7,847 nucleotides of DNA, taken from NCBI GenBank assembly GCA_021813085.1, contig JAKAMA010000101.1:1-7847 (forward strand). Reading direction: 5' to 3'. Source of the stretch: Chloroflexota bacterium. GTDB lineage: Bacteria > Chloroflexota > Dehalococcoidia > DSTF01 > JACRBR01. The position numbers and the translations under genes are program-made. Positions 1 to 6,503 of this stretch are shown here, in pieces (position 1 is the stretch's first letter; each line of letters starts with the position of its first letter). The notes under the pieces are model-generated. The model ran no database searches. It saw only the letters and a list, made by a program, of their open reading frames with translations, and was not told where the DNA came from.

Positions 1-468
1 GGCCCTGCCACGCCATCGGACGGCGCCGCGCCCGCGGAAGGGGCGCGCCGCCGCCAGGACACGCGGCGGAGCAGGCGCGGGGCTGGCGGAGCTGCACTTC
101 CCACTGCGGATGGCGCCTCGCCCGCACCCAGCCGCATCCATCGCCGCACAGCCGAGACACCCGCACCGCGCGAAGCACGGAAGCGGGAGCGCGACGGCAA
201 GAGCCGCGACCGCGAGCGCACCCCGCGCTCCTTCGAGGCGCCCGTGCCGCAGGACGAGCGCTCCGTCGAGTTGGGAGCCCGCTTCCGCGAGGCGCAGAAC
301 GCGCTTCGCGACGCCCGAAAGACGCTCGACAAGCGCAAGGCGGAGCACGGCGACGAGCCGCAGTGGCTGCTCGACGCCTACGCGGAGGCGGAGGCCGCCT
401 TCGCCGCCGCCGCCACCGCCTGGGCGGAGCACCTCGAGACCACGGGCCGCAAGGTCGTGCGACGATAG
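1..468 (+). CDS. 3' end of an unrecognised gene; basic linker plus helical C-terminus
   Basis: The frame is open from the left edge to a TAG at 466-468 and has strong G/C bias at third codon positions, so it is the 3' part of a longer gene. The first ~80 visible residues are rich in Arg, Ala, Pro and Gly and look disordered. The last ~75 residues are charged and helical: two heptad-like helices (roughly from RSVELGARF to KAEHG, and LLDAYAEAEAAF to AEHLE) separated by a short DEPQW turn. A basic linker followed by an antiparallel helical hairpin recalls the C-terminal coiled coil of ABC-F ATPases, but that is only a shape resemblance and no ATPase motif lies in the window. Alternatively a short 74-residue protein could start at GTG 244, which has GAGG at 235-238 five bases upstream. 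I prefer the longer partial gene because the upstream frame also looks coding. Confidence 0.6.
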   Translation, partial: GPATPSDGAAPAEGARRRQDTRRSRRGAGGAALPTADGASPAPSRIHRRTAETPAPREARKRERDGKSRDRERTPRSFEAPVPQDERSVELGARFREAQNALRDARKTLDKRKAEHGDEPQWLLDAYAEAEAAFAAAATAWAEHLETTGRKVVRR

Positions 469-516
469 CCTCGGCGTTCCCGATCCCCGGCCGCTGCGGT
501 CCTCTTCGCTTGACTA

Positions 517-545
517 TTGAAGACCAATCCAACCTCTGGTAGCGT
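517..545 (+). promoter_or_regulatory. Candidate sigma70-type promoter for the acyl-CoA ligase unit
   Basis: TTGAAG at 517-522 is followed by a 17-base spacer and TAGCGT at 540-545, with a TG at 537-538 that fits an extended -10. A start near 552 would leave a leader of about 24 bases carrying the GGAGGA ribosome site at 565-570. The stretch 508-548 is clearly richer in A/T than its surroundings. A short inverted repeat, ATTG (516-519) and CAAT (525-528), overlaps the -35 and could be an operator half-site pair. The -10 is weak, so the call is tentative. Confidence 0.4.
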
Positions 546-575
546 AGACCACCACGGAGCGCGCGGAGGAACCCC

Positions 576-2129
576 ATGTTCACGAGCCCCCGGCCCAGCC
601 TGGAACCCTACGTCCCGCTGAGCGTGCCCGACCTCATCGAGGCCAGCGTGCGGCGGCGGCCCGACAAGCCGGCGCTGATGACCGCCGAAGGCGAGGTGCG
701 CACCTTCGCCGAGTTCTGGGCCGCCGCCCGCGGCATGGCGCGCGCGTTGCAAGACAGGGGCATCCGGAAGGGCGACATGGTCGCCATCTACGCGCCGAAC
801 TCCGTCGAGTACGCGGTCGCGCTGCACGGCGCGCTCATTGCGGGCACGACGGTCACGACGCTCAACCCGCTCTACCGCGAGCGCGAGGTCGAGCACCAGC
901 TCGCCGACGCCGGCGCGAAGCTGGTCTTCACCGTCACGCCGCTCGTCCCCGTCGTCGAAGAGGCGCGGGCGCACCTGCCGGCGGTCGAAGCGGTCTACGA
1001 GCTGGAGCGCGCGTGGGAGATGGCGCGCGGCGCGGCCGGCGAACCGGCGCCCGTCGCCATCGACCCGCTGGTGGATATCGCGGTGCTCCCGTATTCGAGC
1101 GGCACGACGGGGCTGCCGAAGGGCGTGATGCTCACGCACCAGAACCTCACGGCAAATATCCGCCAGACGCTCGCGCTCGAGATGACGACCGAGAGCGCGG
1201 TCGTGCTGGACTTCCTGCCCTTCTACCACATCTACGGCATGATGGTGCTCTTGAACTCCGGGCTGGCCAGCGGCGCCACGCAGATCATCCTGCCGCGCTT
1301 CGACCCCGAAGCGGCGCTCCGCCTGATCCAGGAGCGTCACGTGACCGACCTGTACTGCGTGCCGCCGGCTGTGCTGGCGCTCGTCAACCAGCCGCGGCTC
1401 GCGGAGTTCGACCTCTCCTCGCTGCGCTTCCTGATGTCGGGCGCGGCGCCGCTACCGGCGGAGGTCGGCCGCCAGGCGGCGGCGAAGCTCGGCTGCCTGG
1501 TGATGCAGGGCTACGGGCTCACGGAGTCGAGCCCGATCACGCACGTCAACCCGCTCTCGGCCCCGCGCGAAGGCACCATCGGGCCCGCCGTCGCGGACAC
1601 GTTCTCGAAGATCATCAGCCTGGAGACGGACGACGAGCTGCCGCCGGGCGAGATCGGGGAGCTGCTCGTGCGCGGGCCGCAGGTCATGCAGGGCTACTGG
1701 CGCAACCCGGAGGCCACGCGCGAGACGCTGACGCCGGACGGCTGGCTGCGCACCGGCGACATCGCCTCGGCCGACGCCGACGGCTACATCCGCATCCACG
1801 ACCGCAAGAAGGAGATGATCAAGTACAAGGGCTACCAGGTGGCGCCGGCTGAGCTCGAGGCGGTGCTCATGGAGCACCCCGGTGTCCGCGACGCCGCCGT
1901 CATCCCGAAGGCCGATGCGGAGGCAGGCGAGGTGCCGAAGGCGTTTATCGTCGCCCGCGAGCCGGGCCTCGACCTGGGGGACGTGGCGGCGTTCGTCGCC
2001 GCGCGCGTGGCGCCCTACAAGAAGATCCGCGAGCTGGAGCTGATCGACGCGATCCCGAAGAACCCTTCCGGCAAGATCCTTCGGCGGCAGCTCATCGAGC
2101 AGGAGCGGGCGCGCGCGGCCCGCGCTTGA
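576..2129 (+). CDS. AMP-forming acyl-CoA synthetase (4-coumarate/fatty acyl-CoA ligase type)
   Basis: This enzyme activates a carboxylic acid with ATP to an acyl-adenylate and transfers it to CoA. All core motifs of the ANL superfamily are visible in the 517 residues: the P-loop SSGTTGLPKG at 174-183, FYHIYGM at 216-222, QGYGLTESSP at 311-320, GWLRTGD at 389-395, the hinge region DRKKEMIKYKGYQ at 409-421, and the C-terminal PKNPSGKILRR at 494-504 with catalytic Lys500. The YHIYG motif and length fit the 4-coumarate:CoA ligase and fatty acyl-CoA ligase clade; the substrate cannot be read from sequence. The ATG at 576 follows GGAGGA (565-570) by five bases. There is no signal peptide, so it should be cytosolic. 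A crotonase gene follows 76 bases downstream on the same strand, which suggests a shared role in fatty or aromatic acyl-CoA breakdown. Confidence 0.95.
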   Translation: MFTSPRPSLEPYVPLSVPDLIEASVRRRPDKPALMTAEGEVRTFAEFWAAARGMARALQDRGIRKGDMVAIYAPNSVEYAVALHGALIAGTTVTTLNPLYREREVEHQLADAGAKLVFTVTPLVPVVEEARAHLPAVEAVYELERAWEMARGAAGEPAPVAIDPLVDIAVLPYSSGTTGLPKGVMLTHQNLTANIRQTLALEMTTESAVVLDFLPFYHIYGMMVLLNSGLASGATQIILPRFDPEAALRLIQERHVTDLYCVPPAVLALVNQPRLAEFDLSSLRFLMSGAAPLPAEVGRQAAAKLGCLVMQGYGLTESSPITHVNPLSAPREGTIGPAVADTFSKIISLETDDELPPGEIGELLVRGPQVMQGYWRNPEATRETLTPDGWLRTGDIASADADGYIRIHDRKKEMIKYKGYQVAPAELEAVLMEHPGVRDAAVIPKADAEAGEVPKAFIVAREPGLDLGDVAAFVAARVAPYKKIRELELIDAIPKNPSGKILRRQLIEQERARAARA

Positions 2130-2164
2130 GTCCCGGCAGCGCGCGCCGCACACTGAGAGCTGAC

Positions 2165-2188
2165 GCTGGGGCAGGCGAAGCCTCCAGC
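2165..2188 (+). repeat. Inverted repeat (bulged hairpin) in the leader of the crotonase gene
   Basis: GCTGG (2165-2169) and AGGC (2173-2176) pair with CCAGC (2184-2188) and GCCT (2180-2183) around a GAA loop, giving nine perfect base pairs with a three-base bulge (2170-2172). It lies 35 bases after the ligase stop and 17 bases before the crotonase ATG. No T-run follows, so it does not look like an intrinsic terminator. It may act as an RNA processing or translation-modulating structure, or it may be chance in GC-rich DNA. Confidence 0.35.
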
Positions 2189-2205
2189 TATCGAAAGGCA
2201 GGAAC

Positions 2206-3045
2206 ATGTCTGATGCACAGGACGTCCTCATCGAGAAGCGCGACGGCGTCGCGTGGATCACGCTCAACCGGCCCGACAGCCTGAACGCGATGGGCGGCCA
2301 GCTCATGCCGATGCTCGCCCGCTACCTCGCCGACTGCGCGAGCGACCGCGGGGTGCGCTGCGTCGTGCTGACGGGCGCAGGGCGCGCGTTCTGCGCCGGC
2401 GGCGACGTGAAGGGCATGGCGGCCGGGCGCGACATCCTCGCGCGCGGCGGCGAGGCAGACGGCACGCGGTCGCTTGCCTCCGAGTTCACCTGGGGCGTCG
2501 AAGGGCTGCGCCAGGTGCAGCGCGACACGAGCTACCTGTTGCACACGATGCCGAAGCCGACGGTCGCGATGGTCAATGGCCACGCTGTCGGCGCCGGCCT
2601 GAGCCTCGCGCTCGCCTGTGACATGCGCATCGCGTCGGACCGCGCGAAGCTCGGCACGGTGTTCCGCAACGTCGGCTTCAGCGGCGACTTCGGCGGCTCG
2701 TACTTCCTCCAGCACCTCGTCGGCATGGGCAAGGCGCGGGAGCTCTACTTCACCGGCGAGATCGTGCCGGCGGACGAGGCCTACCGCATCGGCATGGTGA
2801 ACCGGGTCGTCGAGCACGAGCGGCTCGAAGAGGAGACCAGTGCCCTCGCCACACAGCTCGCGACCGGCCCGACGCTGGCCTACGCACGCATGAAGGAGAA
2901 CCTGAACCGCGCCGAGACCTGCGACCTGCTGACGCTGCTCGACCAGGAAGCGGTCAACATGCGGCTCTCCGGCATGACCAACGACCACCGCGAGGCGGCG
3001 CGGGCCTTCGTCGAGAAGCGCCAGCCGACGTTCACGGGCGGCTGA
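2206..3045 (+). CDS. Enoyl-CoA hydratase/isomerase (crotonase) family protein, isomerase-like active site
   Basis: This 279-residue protein has the full crotonase fold. Oxyanion-hole segments are AFCAGGDVKG at 61-70 and NGHAVGAGLSLALACDMRIA at 124-143, followed by DFGGSYFLQHLVG at 161-173 and ARELYFTGEIVPADEAYRIG at 177-196. Aligned by eye with rat mitochondrial enoyl-CoA hydratase, the two catalytic glutamates (Glu144 and Glu164) fall on Ser133 and Phe153, so ordinary hydration is doubtful. Asp161, in VGFSGDFGG, falls where PaaG-type and dienoyl-CoA isomerases carry their catalytic Asp. I therefore favour an acyl-CoA isomerase or related reaction over hydratase activity. The ATG at 2206 is preceded by AAAGG (2194-2198), seven bases away, a modest ribosome site. 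It follows the acyl-CoA ligase gene and is probably co-transcribed with it; the two enzymes could act one after the other on the same acyl-CoA. Confidence 0.9.
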   Translation: MSDAQDVLIEKRDGVAWITLNRPDSLNAMGGQLMPMLARYLADCASDRGVRCVVLTGAGRAFCAGGDVKGMAAGRDILARGGEADGTRSLASEFTWGVEGLRQVQRDTSYLLHTMPKPTVAMVNGHAVGAGLSLALACDMRIASDRAKLGTVFRNVGFSGDFGGSYFLQHLVGMGKARELYFTGEIVPADEAYRIGMVNRVVEHERLEEETSALATQLATGPTLAYARMKENLNRAETCDLLTLLDQEAVNMRLSGMTNDHREAARAFVEKRQPTFTGG

Positions 3046-3069
3046 CGGTCCCCGCGAGTGTGTGAGTTT

Positions 3070-3085
3070 CGCAACGATCGTTGCG
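3070..3085. promoter_or_regulatory. 16-bp perfect palindrome, candidate operator upstream of the Usp-permease unit
   Basis: CGCAACGATCGTTGCG reads the same on both strands over all 16 bases. It sits in the 93-base gap between the crotonase stop and the TTG start of the hydrolase-Usp gene, 53 bases before that start. No T-tract follows, so a terminator is unlikely, and the symmetry suits a dimeric DNA-binding regulator. A poor promoter-like pair (TTGCGG at 3081-3086, 17 bases, CAGACT at 3104-3109) overlaps its right edge; if that is real, the site would cover the -35. The palindrome is read directly; the operator role is inference. Confidence 0.45.
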
Positions 3086-3138
3086 GTGCTGTCGCGCGTC
3101 GCTCAGACTGTTAGGAAGACCTTGGAGCGAACCGCGAT

Positions 3139-4491
3139 TTGAGCGCGTCACAGGAGGCTGCCGAAGCGCAGCCCGCACACGTCGGACCACCCGCTACGGA
3201 GCATTCGTCCGACACCGACCCCTCCCCGGGCACCCTGTCTGATGACGATGCAACGGCGTTCCGCCGCGTCGTCGTGCCTCTGTCCGGCGGCGGCACGATC
3301 GCGGCCGGCGCGCTCGGGACCGCTGGCATCGCCATCCTGCAACCGTTGAGCTTTAGCGCGACCCTGCGGGGCGTCGAAGGGGCGGCCGGGCAGCGTGCCT
3401 TCCTGGAGGCGATGAGCTGCGGAAACCGTCTGATCACCTACGACCAGCGGGGCGCCGGCGAGTCGTCGGACGGCGGCGCGCCTGTCACCTGGCAGCAGTC
3501 CGCCGCAGACCTCTGGGACGTGGCGGACGCGCTCGGCATCGAGCGCGCCGTCCTCTACGGGGTGTTCGATGCGGGCCACACGGCCGTACGTGCGGCGGCG
3601 CTCCGGCCGGAGCGCACCCTCGCGCTGATCCTCAACGCCGTGCCCGTCCGGCTGCCCGTGGTATCCCCGCCGGGGAACGGCGGGGCCACGGACGTCGTCG
3701 CGCAGTCGCGCCAGATCATGCATTCCATCGGCATCGGCGAGCATGACACCGAGGTCGTGCTCGCGGACGCGACGCGCTCCCGGGCGCTGGCTTCGCCGGG
3801 CGCAAGCGACCTCGCGCCGCTGCTCGGGCAGGTGGCGTGCCGGGCGCTCGTCATCGAACCGCAGCGCCGCACCTTCTGCCGCGGCTGGGGAGCGGCGCTC
3901 GCCGGCGCGATGCCCGCGGCGCGCGCCGTCACACCCGCGGGCGCCGCGCAGACGGTGGGCGTTGTCAACGCGTTCCTGGGCATGCTGTCAGCCGACCTGG
4001 GCACGCTCGCGAGCCAGGTCTCGCCCACGCTCTCGGCCGCCATCGACTCGAGCGAGCGTTCGGTCGGCGAGATCCACCGCATCCTCGTCGTCGTGGGCGA
4101 CGACGCGAGCTCAGGGCATGCCATCGGGCTCGCCTGCCGGCTCGGCGCCGCGCAGGGAGCGGAGATCCTGCTCGTGCACGCGATTGAGGTGCCCTTCACG
4201 CTGCCGGTTGACCAGCCGCCGCCCGCGGCCCTCCAGCGCGCCGACGAGGCGCTGAAGTTTGGCGAGGCGATCGTTGCCCGCCACCAGTTGCGGTCGAGGA
4301 CCCGGATCATCGTCGGGCGCTCGGCGCCGGCCTCCATCGTGCGCGCGGCGGAGGAGGAGGGCGTACACCTGATCGTCATGGCAGGACAGCCCGAAGCAGC
4401 GGAAGGCGCCGACCACCTCAACCGGCAGATCCAGGAGGTGCTCCGCCGCGCGCCCGGGCGGGTGCTCGTCGACCAGGGGATCACCGTATGA
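3139..4491 (+). CDS. Degenerate alpha/beta-hydrolase domain fused to a universal stress protein (Usp) domain
   Basis: The 450-residue protein has three parts. Residues 1-40 are an acidic, probably disordered tail. Residues ~41-285 look like an alpha/beta-hydrolase fold of the kind seen with regulatory proteins: ITYDQRGAGESSDGG at 99-113, then VLYGVFDAGHTAVRAA at 138-153. The expected nucleophile elbow Gly-x-Ser-x-Gly reads GVFDA (141-145), with Phe143 in place of Ser. The region that normally carries the catalytic His reads TPAGAAQT (265-272) with none, so the domain is probably not a hydrolase. Residues ~312-448 are a Usp domain: HRILVVVG at 313-320, EILLVHAIE at 342-350, VHLIVMAG at 409-416, RVLVDQ at 441-446. 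The Gly-x2-Gly-x9-Gly-Ser/Thr ATP motif is absent. The start is TTG at 3139 with GGAG at 3124-3127, eleven bases away; an in-frame stop at 3112 excludes any far upstream start. It overlaps the permease gene by four bases (ATGA), which suggests it senses a signal for, or modulates, that transporter. Confidence 0.8.
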   Translation: MSASQEAAEAQPAHVGPPATEHSSDTDPSPGTLSDDDATAFRRVVVPLSGGGTIAAGALGTAGIAILQPLSFSATLRGVEGAAGQRAFLEAMSCGNRLITYDQRGAGESSDGGAPVTWQQSAADLWDVADALGIERAVLYGVFDAGHTAVRAAALRPERTLALILNAVPVRLPVVSPPGNGGATDVVAQSRQIMHSIGIGEHDTEVVLADATRSRALASPGASDLAPLLGQVACRALVIEPQRRTFCRGWGAALAGAMPAARAVTPAGAAQTVGVVNAFLGMLSADLGTLASQVSPTLSAAIDSSERSVGEIHRILVVVGDDASSGHAIGLACRLGAAQGAEILLVHAIEVPFTLPVDQPPPAALQRADEALKFGEAIVARHQLRSRTRIIVGRSAPASIVRAAEEEGVHLIVMAGQPEAAEGADHLNRQIQEVLRRAPGRVLVDQGITV

Positions 4492-6479
4492 GCGTCAATG
4501 CGCTCGACCTCATCCGGCGCCCGTTCGGGCGGCCCCTGCGGCGCAGCGACCTACCGCACCAGGTGCTGCCGAAGCGGTTCGCGCTGCCCGTCTTCGCGAG
4601 CGACGCGCTGTCGTCGGTCGCCTACGCGACGCAAGAGATCCTGACCGTCCTCGCGCTCGCGGGCGTGGCGTACTTCACCGACAGCCTCTGGATCGCGGGT
4701 CTCATCGTGATGATGGTCCTCGTGCTGCTGGTGAGCTACCGCCAGACCATCTTCGCGTACCCGAACGGCGGTGGCGCGTACATCGTCGCCCGCGACAACC
4801 TGGGCGAGGGGATGGCGCAGCTCGCGGGGGCGGCGCTGCTCCTCGATTACATCCTGACGGTCTCGGTGAGCATCGCCGCCGGCGTCGCGAACTTCGGCAG
4901 TGGCGTCCACCAGTTCATCCCGTCGGTGCCTGTGTTCAATGCGGCGGCAAACGTCGGCGTGAGCCTCGGCGTGCTGTTCTTCATGTGGTACATCAACAAG
5001 CGCGGCGTGCGCGAGTCCGGGCGCGCCTTCGCGGTGCCCACCTACTTCTTCCTTGCGGCGACGTTCCTGATGATGGCCGTCGGCTTCGCGAAGTACCTGA
5101 CCGGCAACCTGGGGACCGTGCAGCAGGTGCACAACATCATCCAGGCCAACACCACCCTGACGCTCTTCCTCCTCCTGCGCGCATTCGCCAGCGGCAGCAC
5201 CGCCGTCACGGGCGTCGAGGCGATCAGCAACGGCATCACGGCGTTCGAGGAGCCGAAGTCGCGCAACGCCGCGAACACCATGGTCTGGATGTGCGGGCTG
5301 CTCAGCGTCATGTTCCTGGGCATCACCAAGCTCGCACTGGCGACGCACGCGCAGGCCAGCAACAGCGAGACGGTCATCTCCCAGCTCGGACGGACGGTGT
5401 TCAGCGCGCACTCGCCGTTCTACGTCGCGGTGATCTTCGGTACGGCGGGCGTGCTGGTCATGGCCGCGAACACATCGTTTGCCGACTTCCCGCGTCTGGC
5501 GGCCCTCCACGCCGGCGACGGCTTCCTGCCGCGGTGGATGACGGACCGGGACAACCGCCTCGTCTACGGCATCGGCATCACCGTCCTCTCCGTTGCCTCC
5601 GGGCTGCTAATCGTCGTCTTCAAGGCCAACGTCACGCGCCTCATCCCGCTCTACGCGATCGGCGTCTTCCTCTCGTTCTCGATCAGCCAGAGCGGCATGG
5701 TGGTCCGCTGGCTCAAGACGTCGAAGCTGAAGCCGGGCGAGCGCGTGCCGAGCTATTCGCCGGAAGGCGTGCTCGTCACCACGCTCGAGCACGACAGGCA
5801 CTGGTACGCGAAGCTGGCGATCAACGGCTTCGGCGCGGCCATGACGGCCGTAGTCGTCGTCATCTTCGCCTTCGCGAAGTTCACCGAGGGCGCGTGGGTC
5901 ACCGTCCTGCTCGTCCCAACGCTGGTGTTCATCTTCTTCCGCATCCACCACCACTATCGCAGCGTCAAGCAACGGCTGGCGCCTGATGAAGCACAGATCG
6001 CGGAGTACCTGGCGACGCCCGTCCGGAGGATGTACCTGCTGACGATCAGCTCGCTGGACCGCCAGACGCTACCCGCGTTACGGGACCTCGTGCAGATGCG
6101 CGGCTCCGGCATCATCCGGGAGGCCGTCCATGTCGACGTGAACGAGATGGAGTCCGATGACCTGCGGCGGCGCTGGCGCGAGCAGGACCTCGACGCGCGG
6201 GGTGTGCCGCTGGTGGTGCTGCCGAGCCAGTTCGGCGGCGGCAACATCGTGGGCGACCTCGTCGACTACGTGCGCGGCGTGCTGCTGTCGGACCCCGGCA
6301 TCCGCGTAGAACTCATCATCCCGGAGTGGACCGACAGCAGGGGCTGGTGGCGCTGGCTGTTCGCGCGGGGACTGCACCACCTGACGGGCACACGCCTGAA
6401 GCTCGCGTTCCTGTCGCAGGACCGGGTGACGGTGACCAACCATCGTTACGTCGTCAGCGACACCGCCACGGCGGCGTAG
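4488..6479 (+). CDS. kimA: KimA-like APC-superfamily permease, probable K+/H+ symporter
   Basis: The 663-residue protein has about 12 membrane segments (residues ~32-485) and a soluble C-terminal domain (~490-663). It matches, from memory, Bacillus subtilis KimA (YdaO) over long stretches: SDALSSVAYAT at 38-48, SYRQTIFAYPNGGGAYIVAR at 83-102, LLLDYILTVSVSIAAG at 117-132, TGVEAISNGI at 241-250, AANTSFADFPRLA at 326-338 and LIPLYAIGVF at 385-394. Residues tied to K+ binding in KimA appear conserved: Asp39, Tyr46, Asp120, Tyr121, Ser128, Thr241 and Tyr389. The C-terminal region alternates strands and helices (MYLLTI 515-520, EAVHVDV 545-551, VPLVVLPSQFGGG 573-585, VELIIPEW 607-614) and resembles the Usp-like cytosolic domain of such permeases. 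Its ATG overlaps the stop of the hydrolase-Usp gene, so both should be made from one mRNA with coupled translation. In KimA, c-di-AMP controls activity; whether that applies here is unknown. A different substrate, such as an amino acid, remains possible. Confidence 0.85.
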   Translation: MSVNALDLIRRPFGRPLRRSDLPHQVLPKRFALPVFASDALSSVAYATQEILTVLALAGVAYFTDSLWIAGLIVMMVLVLLVSYRQTIFAYPNGGGAYIVARDNLGEGMAQLAGAALLLDYILTVSVSIAAGVANFGSGVHQFIPSVPVFNAAANVGVSLGVLFFMWYINKRGVRESGRAFAVPTYFFLAATFLMMAVGFAKYLTGNLGTVQQVHNIIQANTTLTLFLLLRAFASGSTAVTGVEAISNGITAFEEPKSRNAANTMVWMCGLLSVMFLGITKLALATHAQASNSETVISQLGRTVFSAHSPFYVAVIFGTAGVLVMAANTSFADFPRLAALHAGDGFLPRWMTDRDNRLVYGIGITVLSVASGLLIVVFKANVTRLIPLYAIGVFLSFSISQSGMVVRWLKTSKLKPGERVPSYSPEGVLVTTLEHDRHWYAKLAINGFGAAMTAVVVVIFAFAKFTEGAWVTVLLVPTLVFIFFRIHHHYRSVKQRLAPDEAQIAEYLATPVRRMYLLTISSLDRQTLPALRDLVQMRGSGIIREAVHVDVNEMESDDLRRRWREQDLDARGVPLVVLPSQFGGGNIVGDLVDYVRGVLLSDPGIRVELIIPEWTDSRGWWRWLFARGLHHLTGTRLKLAFLSQDRVTVTNHRYVVSDTATAA

Positions 6480-6503
6480 CCGGACGCCTGGCGGGCGCAG
6501 CGG

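Noticed and set aside
110..520. A 136-codon + strand open frame starting with ATG at 110
   Set aside because: The product is Arg/Ser/Pro repeats with poor third-position bias; the overlapping frame ending at 468 has coding-like codon use and helical sequence.
378..1340. Long open frame on the minus strand, 320 codons, covering the start of the acyl-CoA ligase gene
   Set aside because: Its product is Arg- and Asp-rich low-complexity sequence typical of an antisense shadow in GC-rich DNA; the + strand frame carries all ligase motifs.
3046..3138. Possible c-di-AMP (ydaO-type) riboswitch, since B. subtilis kimA is controlled by one
   Set aside because: The gap is 93 bases, too short for the riboswitch, and none of its conserved segments could be seen.
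3555..4484. Minus-strand open frame of 309 codons opposite the hydrolase-Usp gene
   Set aside because: The product is Ser/Ala/Arg/Pro-rich without recognisable motifs, and the + strand frame has clear Usp strands.
4551..5510. Minus-strand open frame of 319 codons opposite the permease
   Set aside because: The translation is rich in His, Arg, Asp and Glu with no family features, a mirror of the hydrophobic permease codons.
6480..6503. Terminator between the convergent permease and greA-like genes
   Set aside because: Only a tiny GC-rich repeat with no adequate loop and no T-run on either strand is present in the 24 bases.
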